58,358 nt of DNA from a bacterium (GCA_021845685.1 JAJZVN010000011.1:1-58358), one strand, 5' to 3'; counted from the stretch's first letter, positions 43,500 through 52,728 are shown. Numbers and translations: made by a program. Notes: generated by a model not told the origin, from the sequence alone.

Positions 43500-44435
43500 A
43501 TGATAGCATTTTTGCGCGGAAACATAATTTACTCCGATATTGAAAAGTCGCTTATTATTTTAGATGTCGGCGGAGTCGGGTATGAAATATTTCTTCCCGT
43601 TAATCCTGTTTATTTTTCTCAATTTTCTGCTCAAAATGTTATAAGTAAATATGCATCTTTATTCATATACACATACGTGAGAGAAGACAGAATTGCCCTT
43701 TACGGATTTCCTAATTTTACTCAGAGAGAACTTTTTAGTATATTATTAGATACTAAAGACATCGGACCTAAACTTGCCGTAACTATTCTTTCAAATATAA
43801 ATGCCGATGATTTTATTAATCTTATTTTAACCAAAAATATTGACGGACTTTCTTTAATCAAAGGTATTGGAAAACTTACGGCGGAAAGAATTATATCCGG
43901 ATTAAAAAATAGAATAATAAAAAGATTTAATTCGTTTAAAGATATTGAAGCAATAAGTATTGGAAATAATAATGAAAATAAAAATGAGAATAATTATGCT
44001 AAAAACAAAACAAATAATGACGACGAGGCTAACCTTAGCATCAACATAAATGCAGACGCCGATTTAAATCCAAATAAAATAAATAATAACATAAAGAATA
44101 AAGAGAATAAAGATATAAATAATATAAGTAGTAATAATAGTTCAGATAATGATATAAATAATATAAATGGTATAAACGACGATTACAATAAATTACATCG
44201 GCAAGATAAAAAACCAAATATAGCAGGTAAAAATATTATTTATGAAACAGCCCTCGCATTAAATGCTTTAGGGTATTCAATGACTGATTCAATTGAAATT
44301 GCAGGACAGATAAGTAAAGAAATGCATGCTGAAATAAATTCTAATAGAAGCGGAACTAAAAAGCTTGATGAAATTAACACGGAAAATTTGACGAAGGAGT
44401 GTCTTAAGCATATATATCAAAACAAAATATCTTAA
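43500..44435 (+). CDS. ruvA: Holliday junction branch-migration protein RuvA, with long linker
   Basis: Binds junctions as a tetramer and loads RuvB. Domain I: MIAFLRGNIIYSDIEKSLII, GGVGYEIFLP, then YVREDRIALYGF. Domain II with helix-hairpin-helix IGPKLAVTILSNI and IKGIGKLTAERIISGL. Domain III at the C-terminus: ETALALNALGYSMTDSIEIA. The linker between II and III, normally short and flexible, is about 95 residues here (~150-245), almost all Asn, Lys, Asp and Ser. Total 311 residues against ~200. No Shine-Dalgarno. Confidence 0.95.
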   Translation: MIAFLRGNIIYSDIEKSLIILDVGGVGYEIFLPVNPVYFSQFSAQNVISKYASLFIYTYVREDRIALYGFPNFTQRELFSILLDTKDIGPKLAVTILSNINADDFINLILTKNIDGLSLIKGIGKLTAERIISGLKNRIIKRFNSFKDIEAISIGNNNENKNENNYAKNKTNNDDEANLSININADADLNPNKINNNIKNKENKDINNISSNNSSDNDINNINGINDDYNKLHRQDKKPNIAGKNIIYETALALNALGYSMTDSIEIAGQISKEMHAEINSNRSGTKKLDEINTENLTKECLKHIYQNKIS

Positions 44436-44529
44436 CCCGAATATCTTAAATATGTATGATATTAAATATTTATGCTGTTGATATATATATTATTAATTTA
44501 TTTTAACTTAACGGATTACAATTTAAATA

Positions 44530-45762
44530 ATGAGTTCATATAAAAAAGATTTTACCGATAAAAGCGCACTAAAACCTGCAATTTCTTCCGAAGGAAATAA
44601 TAATAAAAACGATAATAAGAATAATGGCGCACTATATAAATCAGACATTGATGATATAAAAAATAAAAATATGGACAAAGAAGCAAATAAAACAGACCGC
44701 AGATTTCTTCAGGAAGCAGATACAGGTACAGATGCAGATTTTGATGTCAATACTGATGCAGACGCCGATTTTGATACGGAGATAAACGACAATCCTGTAA
44801 GACCGTTAAGTTTTAACGAATATATAGGGCAGACAAAATTAAAAGAAAACTTGCTGATTTTTATCAATGGAGCAAAAAAAAGGAAAGCTAAAACAGGAAA
44901 ATATGATTTAGATCATCTTTTGTTCTTCGGTCCTCCGGGGCTTGGAAAAACTACTCTATCTTCAATTATTGCAAAAGAGCTTGGAGTAAATATTAAGACG
45001 ACGTCGGGACCTTCAATCGAAAAAACCGGCGATGTTGCGGCTATATTGTCTTCAATCAGCGAAGGAGATATTGTTTTTATAGATGAAATACACAGACTCC
45101 CCAAACCTGTTGCCGAAATGCTTTATCCTGCAATGGAAGATTTTAGGCTTGACATTGTTATAGGCGAAGGTCCTTCGGCAAAATCAATCAGGCTTTCGCT
45201 GCCGCGTTTTACTTTAATAGGAGCTACGACAAGAGCCGGGCTTATACCTTCTCCTTTAAGAGATAGATTTGGTTTTGCAGCGAGACTTGAATATTATAAT
45301 ATTGAAGAATTGACAAATATTATAATCAGGTCTGCTTCAATTTATAAAATTATTATTGAGAAAAAAGCTGCCGAAGAAATTGCCCGAAGGAGCAGGGGAA
45401 CGCCGAGAATAGCAAACAAAATGATTAGAAGATTAAGGGATTATATGCTTCATCTAAAACAAAACGCAATAACATTGGAAGTTGCAAAATATGGTATTAA
45501 CAGACTCGGTATTGACGAAATCGGTTTAGACGACAACGATAAGCTTTTTTTACTTACATTAATAAACAAATTTGCAGGCGGTCCTGTCGGTATTGAAACG
45601 TTAGCTCAGGCTATGAACGACGAAAAGGGAACATTAGAAGAAGTGATTGAACCATATTTAGTGTCATGCGGGCTTATTGCAAGAACTAAAAAAGGCAGAA
45701 TTGCTACCGAAACAGCATATAAGCATTTTAATATAATTAAAGAAGATTCTTTATTTTTATAA
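44530..45762 (+). CDS. ruvB: Holliday junction branch-migration helicase RuvB
   Basis: AAA+ motor of branch migration. Core begins at ~90 with VRPLSFNEYIGQTKLKENL; Walker A GPPGLGKTTLSS (~134), Walker B IVFIDEIHRL, sensor 1 GATTRAGLIPSPLRDRFGF, sensor 2 RSRGTPRIANKMIRRLRDY, and the C-terminal winged helix (RTKKGRIATETAYKHF). An extra ~85-residue N-terminal tail is Asn/Lys/Asp-rich and ends in a repeat of acidic units (TDADFDVNTDADADFDTE). The start at 44530 is not backed by a ribosome site; a downstream start would remove part of the tail. Confidence 0.96.
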   Translation: MSSYKKDFTDKSALKPAISSEGNNNKNDNKNNGALYKSDIDDIKNKNMDKEANKTDRRFLQEADTGTDADFDVNTDADADFDTEINDNPVRPLSFNEYIGQTKLKENLLIFINGAKKRKAKTGKYDLDHLLFFGPPGLGKTTLSSIIAKELGVNIKTTSGPSIEKTGDVAAILSSISEGDIVFIDEIHRLPKPVAEMLYPAMEDFRLDIVIGEGPSAKSIRLSLPRFTLIGATTRAGLIPSPLRDRFGFAARLEYYNIEELTNIIIRSASIYKIIIEKKAAEEIARRSRGTPRIANKMIRRLRDYMLHLKQNAITLEVAKYGINRLGIDEIGLDDNDKLFLLTLINKFAGGPVGIETLAQAMNDEKGTLEEVIEPYLVSCGLIARTKKGRIATETAYKHFNIIKEDSLFL

Positions 45763-46040
45763 GCTTTTATGTAAGCTTATAAAATATAAATATGAATAGT
45801 GAAGCACCCTATTTTACGAAAGAGACTTCAAGTTATAAACTAACATTAAAATCAAAATATTAAATCAGGATTTAGGTTGAAACAATTTTGTAATATGAAT
45901 TTAGTATAAATATAATAATTTTATAACATTCGTTTACTATAATAATAAAGAAATGAAAATTTAATTCATAAATTTAGATATTTTGTTTAAATTTTAGATT
46001 GAAGGCTAATTTAAATTAAATTAAAAGAGAGGATGAAGTT

Positions 46041-47711
46041 ATGGAAAGATTTTGCAGTTTTCAAAAGCGAAAGCTGGAAAGGTACAAGGGTCTTGCAATT
46101 ATTGTCGTATTAGCCGCTGCACTGACTTTTGTTTTTACCATAGGAGCTGCAAAAATGTCTTATGCTGCAGGACAGTCGTCGGTTAGCAGCAATAACGGCG
46201 GAAACGTGAACCTTTATGAAAATTCCGCAACGGGCGAAATATTTTTAAAACCGGGAACAGGAAGAGTAAAGGTCGGCAAGAATGTAATAAGGAAACTATT
46301 AAGCACCGCCGAAACTCAAAGCAAAACGCAAGAAAAGATTCAACAATTACAAAACAAAGAACACTTATTAGAGAAACAGGTAAAAAATGTAAAGACGGTT
46401 GGATTTCCTGCATGGACAAAGCATATTACTCTGGGAACGTTGATTTATATGGGCTACGGGTATTATAACAATACTGGATTTACTCCCGCACTGCAACTTG
46501 AGGAAAATCCAGGAGGTCCGGGCAACAACGGTTATAATGCTTTTAACGTAAACAGGGCATATTTGATATTTCTGTATCATCAGGACGATTGGTTTTTAAA
46601 GATTACGCCTAACATCTATAAGTCAAATAACAGCGGCGGTTCAGCTTCGTCATCAGGTTTCAATTTCGGCAACGAATATTTCAGGCTGAAGTATGCGTTT
46701 CTGCAGTTCAATCATGTGTTAGATTCTAACGGATTTACGGTGAACATCAAGGCTGGACAGTTTCCGACGCCGATGATTGCATGGGAAGACGGTTTATTAG
46801 GCTACCATGTTGCCGAAAGAACGCCTTGGGGTTTTCTCGGTGTGACCTCTACTCAGGCAGGCTTAGGAATATCAGGAAAATTTAGAGCTGACGGAAATAT
46901 TTATATGGCGTATAATGCAGGATATTTTGACAATGCAACCTTTCATCAAGGCGAAAATGTCGACCAAAAATCGCCTCAGGTAAGAATATCATTTTACCCT
47001 ATGGGAACAGATTCAAATTTAGACGGATTAGGCGTAAGCGGATATTATGCATGGTCGGAGCAGACAAACAATTTTGACGGAAACGGAAATGTGGAGAATA
47101 ATTTTCCTACCGCGAGGGCTTCTGCAATACTCGATTATAAAACTTCCCAGTGGCTAATCGCTTTGCAGTATGACTACGGTTTAAATGTTACGAGCGGCGG
47201 TTTTGCAAGCGGCGCAGGTTCCATAAGTCAGGATGCCGGAAGTTGGTGCGGATATAGTTCTTCGGCAAATCATACATATGCGTGTAATGCCGCCGGCGCA
47301 GCCTATCCTTTTAACATATCCCCTGTGTTATTGGGAATTACAGACGCTAATGGAATTATAGGGCATAATGTCGAGCACGGCGCAGACGCCTTCGGGTATT
47401 ACAATATTCCCAATTCAAAATTTGGAGTATTCGGTTTGATTCAGAGATTTTATTACGAAACGCCGTCTTCGTCTCTTGGATTAAATATGCCTTACGGCAA
47501 CCCATTTGATTTCCAGAGGGCGGTTTTGGGCGTAGCTTATCATCTTAACAGTCATATAACTTTGACCCTAGACAAACAGAATTACCAGTTCCTGCATGAA
47601 AAAGACTATATGAATGCGCAGCATGGTTCAGACCCGTCGGCATATTATACTTACGGTCAGTGGATGGGCGATACCAATGCTATATTTGTTCAGGCAAGAA
47701 TTGCATTCTAA
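46041..47711 (+). CDS. Outer-membrane beta-barrel (porin-like) protein
   Basis: A 556-residue exported protein. Long signal peptide with basic N-region and cleavage after SYAA (~43), a coiled-coil segment (TQSKTQEKIQQLQNKEHLLEKQ, ~90-112 in pieces), then alternating aromatic beta strands (WTKHITLGTLIYMGYGYY, FRLKYAFLQFNHVL, GFTVNIKAGQFPTPM, TLTLDKQNYQFLH) ending with the typical terminal Phe (VQARIAF). The barrel part resembles large porins such as phosphate-selective or general OprP/O-like proteins; substrate unknown. Codon use is clearly less AT-rich than neighbours, which suggests high expression. AGAGGATGAAGTT gives a ribosome site. Confidence 0.85.
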   Translation: MERFCSFQKRKLERYKGLAIIVVLAAALTFVFTIGAAKMSYAAGQSSVSSNNGGNVNLYENSATGEIFLKPGTGRVKVGKNVIRKLLSTAETQSKTQEKIQQLQNKEHLLEKQVKNVKTVGFPAWTKHITLGTLIYMGYGYYNNTGFTPALQLEENPGGPGNNGYNAFNVNRAYLIFLYHQDDWFLKITPNIYKSNNSGGSASSSGFNFGNEYFRLKYAFLQFNHVLDSNGFTVNIKAGQFPTPMIAWEDGLLGYHVAERTPWGFLGVTSTQAGLGISGKFRADGNIYMAYNAGYFDNATFHQGENVDQKSPQVRISFYPMGTDSNLDGLGVSGYYAWSEQTNNFDGNGNVENNFPTARASAILDYKTSQWLIALQYDYGLNVTSGGFASGAGSISQDAGSWCGYSSSANHTYACNAAGAAYPFNISPVLLGITDANGIIGHNVEHGADAFGYYNIPNSKFGVFGLIQRFYYETPSSSLGLNMPYGNPFDFQRAVLGVAYHLNSHITLTLDKQNYQFLHEKDYMNAQHGSDPSAYYTYGQWMGDTNAIFVQARIAF

Positions 47712-47815
47712 ACTTAATTAAGACTTTTTTCTCTTCCGAGTCTTCATTTATTTTATAAAAGCATCCGGCAAAAGAGGATAAAATAAATCTTTAATCCTGT
47801 ATCAGAACTATAAAA

Positions 47816-47934
47816 AACCTCCCGATGTGTTATAATTGTTGTGTCTTAAAACAATAAAAATAATCGACGCGGAGGTTTAATCAATATGTATGAAAGATTA
47901 TTTCGGTGCAGGCAGCGAAACGTTTCGGAAATAG
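47816..47934 (+). pseudogene. Possible 5' remnant of an insertion sequence
   Basis: AAACCTCC (47816) and GGAGGTTT (47871-47878) form an inverted pair around a promoter-like stretch. After the GGAGG an ATG at 47890 opens a 14-codon peptide MKDYFGAGSETFRK ending in TAG. It has the look of a transposase start, but nothing else follows. Weak evidence. The rest of the 47712-48028 gap has only a small hairpin AAGACT/AGTCTT (47719-47744) that may end the porin message. Confidence 0.35.
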
Positions 47935-48028
47935 TTTTTGTAAGAATTCCGTAAATAAAGCCTGAATTGTAAAAAATATTTATTGAACTAAATATTAAAT
48001 ATATAAAATATATAATTAAATAAATTTT

Positions 48029-48571
48029 ATGAATGGAAAACTGCTTTTGCATATTTGCTGCGCCCCTTGTTTAATGTATCCTTATAAATTAGTCAAAGAA
48101 GAATTTGATATTGTTATAGGATATTTTTATAATCCAAATATTCATCCATATACAGAGTATTTAAAACGGCAAGATACATTAAAGAATTTTTCGGACAGTT
48201 CTAATCTAAAAGTTATCTATGAAAAAGAATATAAAATAGAGGAATTTTTAAGAAATGTTGTGTTTAGAGAAGAAAATCGCTGTTATTACTGCTTAAGCTC
48301 AAGACTTGAAAAGACTGCTGCCATTGCAAAATCTTCAAAATTTGATTATTTCAGCACAACTCTTTTATATAGCAAACATCAAAAGCATGATTTTATAAAA
48401 GAAACAGGACATAATTTAGAAAAAAAATATGGCGTTAAGTTTTATTATGCGGATTTTAGAGAAGGATACAAAGAAGGAGTTAAATTATCCTATGATTATA
48501 ATTTATACCGACAGAATTACTGCGGATGTGTTTATAGCGAAAAGGAAAGATTCTATAAATCTGTCAAATAA
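48029..48571 (+). CDS. queH: Epoxyqueuosine reductase QueH
   Basis: Last step of queuosine synthesis (epoxyqueuosine-tRNA to queuosine-tRNA), the non-QueG type. The 180-residue protein starts MNGKLLLHICCAPC with the vicinal cysteines, then YFYNPNIHPYTEYLKR, the second pair CYYC with LSSRLEKTA (~90), STTLLYSKHQKHD and the terminal YRQNYCGCVYSEKER. These conserved cysteines bind an iron-sulfur cluster and a second metal in the described QueH. With tgt and queA at 28-31 kb it completes the tRNA-level part of the pathway. No Shine-Dalgarno. Confidence 0.95.
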   Translation: MNGKLLLHICCAPCLMYPYKLVKEEFDIVIGYFYNPNIHPYTEYLKRQDTLKNFSDSSNLKVIYEKEYKIEEFLRNVVFREENRCYYCLSSRLEKTAAIAKSSKFDYFSTTLLYSKHQKHDFIKETGHNLEKKYGVKFYYADFREGYKEGVKLSYDYNLYRQNYCGCVYSEKERFYKSVK

Positions 48572-48793
48572 AAATAAAATAATAAAAAAAATAATTAAAT
48601 AAAAACAATAAAATACTGTGAAAAATTAAATTTTATTTGTTGTTTATAACAGTTTATTTAAATTTTTAACTTCTGATATAAATAAATTAAAAATGAGAAA
48701 CTAACTGCATATATGTATATATCGCAATGATATATATGTGTATATAATTTCACACCAATAATACCCCGTTTACACGGCAGTTTTATATATTAA

Positions 48794-49057
48794 CTTAAAT
48801 CACCGTTATAAATTATTAAAACTGATTCAGCAAGCATATGATAAATACTGGATTTTCGCATTCGCGGGAATGACATCTAATAGATTAAATAGATTAAATA
48901 GATTAAATTAAATAAATTAAAATTTAAACCTTAGCAAAGTCATTCATGCGCAGACAGGGGAGTTCCAAAATATAAACGCATACCGTTTCTGTTTGCGAGG
49001 TTATAAGCCGAGAGCGAAGTAGTCATTCAGAAAAAGAAATTTCTAACGGTGATTTAA
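48794..49057. mobile_element. MITE-like element, family 1 (long form)
   Basis: Left end CTTAAATCACCGTTATAAAT, right end ATTTCTAACGGTGATTTAAG. Same orientation as 5030-5192 (ATTCAGCAAGCATATGATAA near the left), plus an extra module GGGGAGTTCCAAAATATAAA ... AGCCGAGAGCGAAGTAGTCA absent from the short form. The rest of the 48572-49309 gap shows no gene; TATATATGTATATATCGCAA-type low-complexity DNA lies at 48710-48740. Confidence 0.85.
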
Positions 49058-49309
49058 GGTATTAATATCAATATATTATAATTTAATAATAATAAAAGCG
49101 ATGAAGTTGGGCTAATTAAAATAATAAATGTTTTATGATATGGCATGATATTTGCATTATTTATAGACATAAATAATAAATAATTTTAATGAATAAAAAA
49201 TAATATAAAATTGTGGAATAAAATATTAATTAAATTAATTAAATAATAATAAATATAAATTTTATTAAATATTATAAATATTTAATAAAATTTTAGAAGG
49301 AATTTTAAA

Positions 49310-50317
49310 ATGGAAGACAAAAAAATAATTATAGACGAATCCGACGAATTTCAATGTACTGTTAGAAATATTATTTATCTTAAATCGGTAGGGCTTCATT
49401 CGGGGAAAGACGTTTCTATTGTTATAAAACCTGCACAGGCTAATAAAGGAATTACTTTCATAAGAAAAGACCTTTCTCCAGCTGTTATAATAAAGGCAGA
49501 TTCCCAAAATATCTGCTCTACAAATTTAAGAACTAGCGTCGGCAAAAACGGCGTTTGCATATCAACTGTAGAACACCTTATGTCGGCGTTATGGGGAGCA
49601 GGAATAGACAATGCGTCAATAGAAGTGTACGGCGAAGAGATACCTGCTTTGGACGGCAGCGCAAAGATATATTACGAAGCAATATTTGAAAGCGGAATTA
49701 AAGAATTAAACACAAAAAGAAAATATTTGAAAATATTAGAGCCTGTTATAGTATCGTCAAACGATAATATCAAAAACTGCAAAGAAAACGATTATTCTAT
49801 CGCAATTTATCCGTCCGACGATTTTGAAATATCATATTCAATGAATTTTAATCACCCGTTTGTCGGATCAGGATTATTTGAATCAAAAATTGATGCGTCT
49901 AATTTTTATACTGAAATATCTAAAGCAAGAACATTTGGATTTTTAAAGGAAGTTGAATTGTTGAAGAAAAACGGTCTTGCGCTTGGAGGAAGTCTTGATA
50001 ATGCTCTTGTTTTAAACGAAACAGGGGTATTAAATAAAGAAGGATTAAGATACAAAGACGAATTTATAAGACATAAAGTGTTAGATTTAATAGGAGACCT
50101 TTATATATCTGGTTATAGAATCAAAGGAAAAGTTATAGCAAAAAAAACGGGTCACGATATGAATGCAAAACTTGTAAAAGCTATAAATGAAAATAAACAG
50201 GAAATCAAATCTAATCAAAGAATACACGCATACGGCAAAACATTTCAATTAAATAATTTAGCAAATAGAACAGGCGCGGCTTTTAACACTGTCAACATTA
50301 ATGTTCAGCCTGTGTAA
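49310..50317 (+). CDS. lpxC: UDP-3-O-acyl-N-acetylglucosamine deacetylase LpxC
   Basis: Committed step of lipid A synthesis, cytoplasmic zinc enzyme. The 335-residue protein shows VGLHSGKDVSIVIKPA (~24), TVEHLMSALWGAGIDNA with a zinc His (~86), EEIPALDGSA, EISKARTFGFLKEVE, LGGSLDNALVL and FIRHKVLDLIGDL with the other zinc ligands (His, Asp), then the C-terminal His in KKTGHDMN. Length and motif order are normal. Good ribosome site GAAGGA. It proves a lipid A outer membrane. Confidence 0.97.
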   Translation: MEDKKIIIDESDEFQCTVRNIIYLKSVGLHSGKDVSIVIKPAQANKGITFIRKDLSPAVIIKADSQNICSTNLRTSVGKNGVCISTVEHLMSALWGAGIDNASIEVYGEEIPALDGSAKIYYEAIFESGIKELNTKRKYLKILEPVIVSSNDNIKNCKENDYSIAIYPSDDFEISYSMNFNHPFVGSGLFESKIDASNFYTEISKARTFGFLKEVELLKKNGLALGGSLDNALVLNETGVLNKEGLRYKDEFIRHKVLDLIGDLYISGYRIKGKVIAKKTGHDMNAKLVKAINENKQEIKSNQRIHAYGKTFQLNNLANRTGAAFNTVNINVQPV

Positions 50318-50465
50318 ATAATTTAAATTTAAAAATATACATGTAAATATTATGGTTTGATACAATGAGATGCTGCAATCAAATATAGTCAAAAATAATT
50401 AATTATTGATTTGATTAGTATTTTAAAATAACTAATTAAACTAATTAAATAAAAGCAAATTATAT

Positions 50466-50521
50466 AATCCCTTTTGGCAGTTAAATAATATCGATAATTA
50501 ATTGCCAAAAGGGATTTTTTT
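50466..50521 (+). terminator. Terminator-like hairpin after lpxC
   Basis: AATCCCTTTTGGCA (50466-50479) pairs with TGCCAAAAGGGATT (50502-50515), followed by a run of T to 50521. It sits about 150 nt after the lpxC stop. Confidence 0.8.
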
Positions 50522-50548
50522 AATTTTTAATTGTAATTTAATATTATA

Positions 50549-50803
50549 CCTTAAATCACCGTTAGAAATTTCTTTTTCTGAATGACTGCTTCGCTCTCGG
50601 CTTATAGCCTCGCAAACAGAAACGGTATGAGTTTATAATTTGAAACTTCCCTGCCAACGCAGGAATGACTTTGCGAAGGTTTAAATTTTAACTTATTTGG
50701 TGTCATTACTGCGAAAGCGAAAATCCTGTATTTATCTTATGCTTATTTATCATATGCTGAATCAGTTTTAATAATTTTTTAATAATTTATAACGATGATT
50801 TAA
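50549..50803. mobile_element. MITE-like element, family 1 (long form, inverted)
   Basis: Left end CCTTAAATCACCGTTAGAAA, right end ATAACGATGATTTAAG. The order is opposite to the copy at 48.8 kb: CTTCGCTCTCGGCTTATAGC comes first and CATATGCTGAATCAGTTTTA last. It ends about 45 nt upstream of the Pho box of pstS. Confidence 0.85.
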
Positions 50804-50846
50804 GATGATTTAAATTGATATATTTTTTTCTATAATAAAATAAAAC

Positions 50847-50886
50847 TGTAACATAATTGTAATAAAAACTTAACATAAATGTAATA
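50847..50886 (+). promoter_or_regulatory. Double Pho box upstream of pstS (PhoB-binding site)
   Basis: Four heptamers, TGTAACA (50847), TGTAATA (50858), CTTAACA (50869) and TGTAATA (50880), are spaced exactly 11 bp apart. This is the arrangement of PhoB half-sites (consensus CTGTCAT every 11 bp), giving two adjacent Pho boxes. Together with pstS downstream it predicts induction by phosphate starvation. The -10 element should lie about 10 nt further on (TATATC/TATTAT region). Confidence 0.85.
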
Positions 50887-50983
50887 AAACTATATCATAA
50901 AATTTGATATTATATTTATATATAATTTTAAATTTTTTACATACTTAATTTTAAATTGTAATGCGTAAAAAGGAGAAAAATTG

Positions 50984-52090
50984 ATGAAATTTCAATTAAC
51001 AAAAAGAAAAGCGTTAGTGCTTTACGCTGCGATGTTTATTGTCATGATAACGGCTGCCTTAACGGGCTGTGCTAAATCAAAAGCGCCGTCAACATCTGTA
51101 AAATCGGTTTCAAGCGTGCCTTCGGGAACAATTACAATTTCAGGTTCTACGATGTTATACCCTTTAAATAGTGTTTGGGCGGTGCAATACCACAAAATTC
51201 ATCCTAATGTCACGGTTTCTGTCGCAGGGACGGGTTCAGGTTTCGGCATATCAAACGCTGCCGACGGCAATATTACAATTGGCGCTTCGGATGCTTATCT
51301 GACAAAAGCGTTTAAGAAAAGATACCCTGATTTAGTCAATGTTCCGGTGGCTCTTGACGATGCACAGGTAATTTATAATATTCCGGGCATACCAAAAAAA
51401 GTAAATCTTAAGATGACGCCAAAATTAGTCGCAGATATTTATCTCGGTAAGATTAATAACTGGGATAATCCGATAATTAAGAAGTTAAATCCAAAGTATA
51501 AGTTTCCAAATTTGCATATCTCAGTAGTTCACAGAGCAGATGCAAGCGGAACCACTTTTGATTTTACAAGTCTCTTAAACTACACGTCTAAAACATGGGC
51601 AAAAAAAGTAGGAAGAAGTTTATCTCCTAGCTGGCCCACCGGAAGCGGCTATCTTGGAAGCGATGCCGTCGTGTCAGCTGTTAAAAGCACAAAAGGAGCA
51701 ATAGGATATGTCGGACTTGGCTGGATATTGGAATATAATCTTTCAAGCGCCGCTATGCTAAATAAAGCAGGCAATTATGTAGTCGGCTCTGTTAAAACAA
51801 TTGCGGCGGCAGGCGACTCTGCTTTAAAGAGCGGAAATTTTCCTGCAGATTTTGACAAGTCAATAGTCTGGAATATCAGTGCAAAGAATGCATATCCGGA
51901 TTCAAATTTCGAATTCTGGATGATTAGAAAAAAACAGTCTAATCCAAATACTACAAAAATAATAAAAAATCTTGTCAATTGGGCATTAGGTCCTGGTCAG
52001 GCTGCAAAATATACTGTTAAAACAGGTTTTGCTCCGCTGCCGAAATCGGTTATGGGCAATGTTAAAAAATTGCTTGCCGAAGTAAAGTAA
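50984..52090 (+). CDS. pstS: Phosphate ABC transporter substrate-binding lipoprotein PstS
   Basis: Periplasmic phosphate receptor. Lipoprotein signal with lipobox LTGC (Cys ~29), a Ser/Lys linker, then the PstS fold: ITISGSTMLYPLNSVWAV (phosphate-binding Ser/Thr loop), VAGTGSGFGISNAADGNITIGASDAYL, LVADIYLGKINNWDNPIIKKLNP, VVHRADASGTTFDFTSLL (Arg-Asp-Ser phosphate ligands) and GAIGYVGLGWI. Start at ATG 50984, 7 nt after AAGGAGA; a TTG immediately before it is less likely. The upstream Pho box and downstream terminator suggest it is made in excess over pstCAB. Confidence 0.95.
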   Translation: MKFQLTKRKALVLYAAMFIVMITAALTGCAKSKAPSTSVKSVSSVPSGTITISGSTMLYPLNSVWAVQYHKIHPNVTVSVAGTGSGFGISNAADGNITIGASDAYLTKAFKKRYPDLVNVPVALDDAQVIYNIPGIPKKVNLKMTPKLVADIYLGKINNWDNPIIKKLNPKYKFPNLHISVVHRADASGTTFDFTSLLNYTSKTWAKKVGRSLSPSWPTGSGYLGSDAVVSAVKSTKGAIGYVGLGWILEYNLSSAAMLNKAGNYVVGSVKTIAAAGDSALKSGNFPADFDKSIVWNISAKNAYPDSNFEFWMIRKKQSNPNTTKIIKNLVNWALGPGQAAKYTVKTGFAPLPKSVMGNVKKLLAEVK

Positions 52091-52149
52091 AGAGAATTAA
52101 ATTATTTTTTTAAATTAACTTTTAAAAGTAAGTTGAAATAAGTTATAAA

Positions 52150-52192
52150 TAAAAGCCCCTTTTTTATGTATTTATGAAAAAGGGGCGTATTA
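52150..52192 (+). terminator. Terminator-like hairpin after pstS
   Basis: GCCCCTTTTT (52155-52164) pairs with AAAAAGGGGC (52177-52186), followed by GTATTATTTTA. A partial terminator between pstS and pstC would explain surplus PstS, as in other bacteria. Confidence 0.75.
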
Positions 52193-52196
52193 TTTT

Positions 52197-52258
52197 ATCC
52201 CTACCCGCCCCTTACATCCTCTACCTGAAAAAAGAGGTCTTGCGGGGCGGGTAGGGAT
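52197..52258. repeat. GC-rich inverted repeat with 15-bp perfect arms
   Basis: ATCCCTACCCGCCCC (52197-52211) and GGGGCGGGTAGGGAT (52244-52258) enclose a second small stem (CCTCT/AGAGG). It stands out against very AT-rich flanks and is not followed by a T-run, so it is more likely a mobile-element end or repeat than a terminator. Confidence 0.75.
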
Positions 52259-52439
52259 AAATATATACATATCATATATGGAAATATTTAAGGCATTGCT
52301 TATATTTTCATATAAGTTTACTGAATGTTTGATGATGCAGGTTTGATGAAGTTTGTATTTTAAAAAAAGCCAATTAGCGAATTTTAGTAATATTTTTAAA
52401 AATTTCTTGAAATATCTTTCAATAAAATTTATAATTTTA

Positions 52440-52572
52440 AGGGTTACCGGCGATGAAGAACCAAGAAGCCTTATTCGAACCGATTTTTCTTCTTAAAAAA
52501 AGGGATCTGTTTAGGGTTACCGGCGATGAAGAACCAAGAAGCCTTGTCCGAATGGGCGAGGTAGTTCACTGT
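52440..52572. mobile_element. Duplicated relic of an IS200/IS605-type right end
   Basis: A 33-bp direct repeat (AGGGTTACCGGCGATGAAGA... at 52440 and 52513) is followed after the second copy by GAAGCC, TTGTCCGAATGGGCGAGG and GTAGTTCAC (to ~52569). The hairpin plus GTAGTTCAC layout equals the right end of the element at 30.8 kb and the relic at 1.29 kb. No tnpB remains. It lies in the pstS-pstC gap. Confidence 0.6.
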
Positions 52573-52728
52573 ATATTTTTATATTTATATACGATGGGCA
52601 CAAAATAGTGTATTCATATTATATATATAATATATACCATAGTTTATATATAGCGTAATTAATCAATTGTATGTTTGTCTATTTAATGTTAATGTTAATG
52701 TTAATTTACTAAAAATTACCAATATTGA

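Noticed and set aside
52440-52545. 33-bp repeat pair as a CRISPR array
   Set aside because: Only two copies, no cas genes, and the sequence matches IS200/IS605 right-end structure. The 62-, 11- and 7-bp tandem repeats likewise have no spacers.
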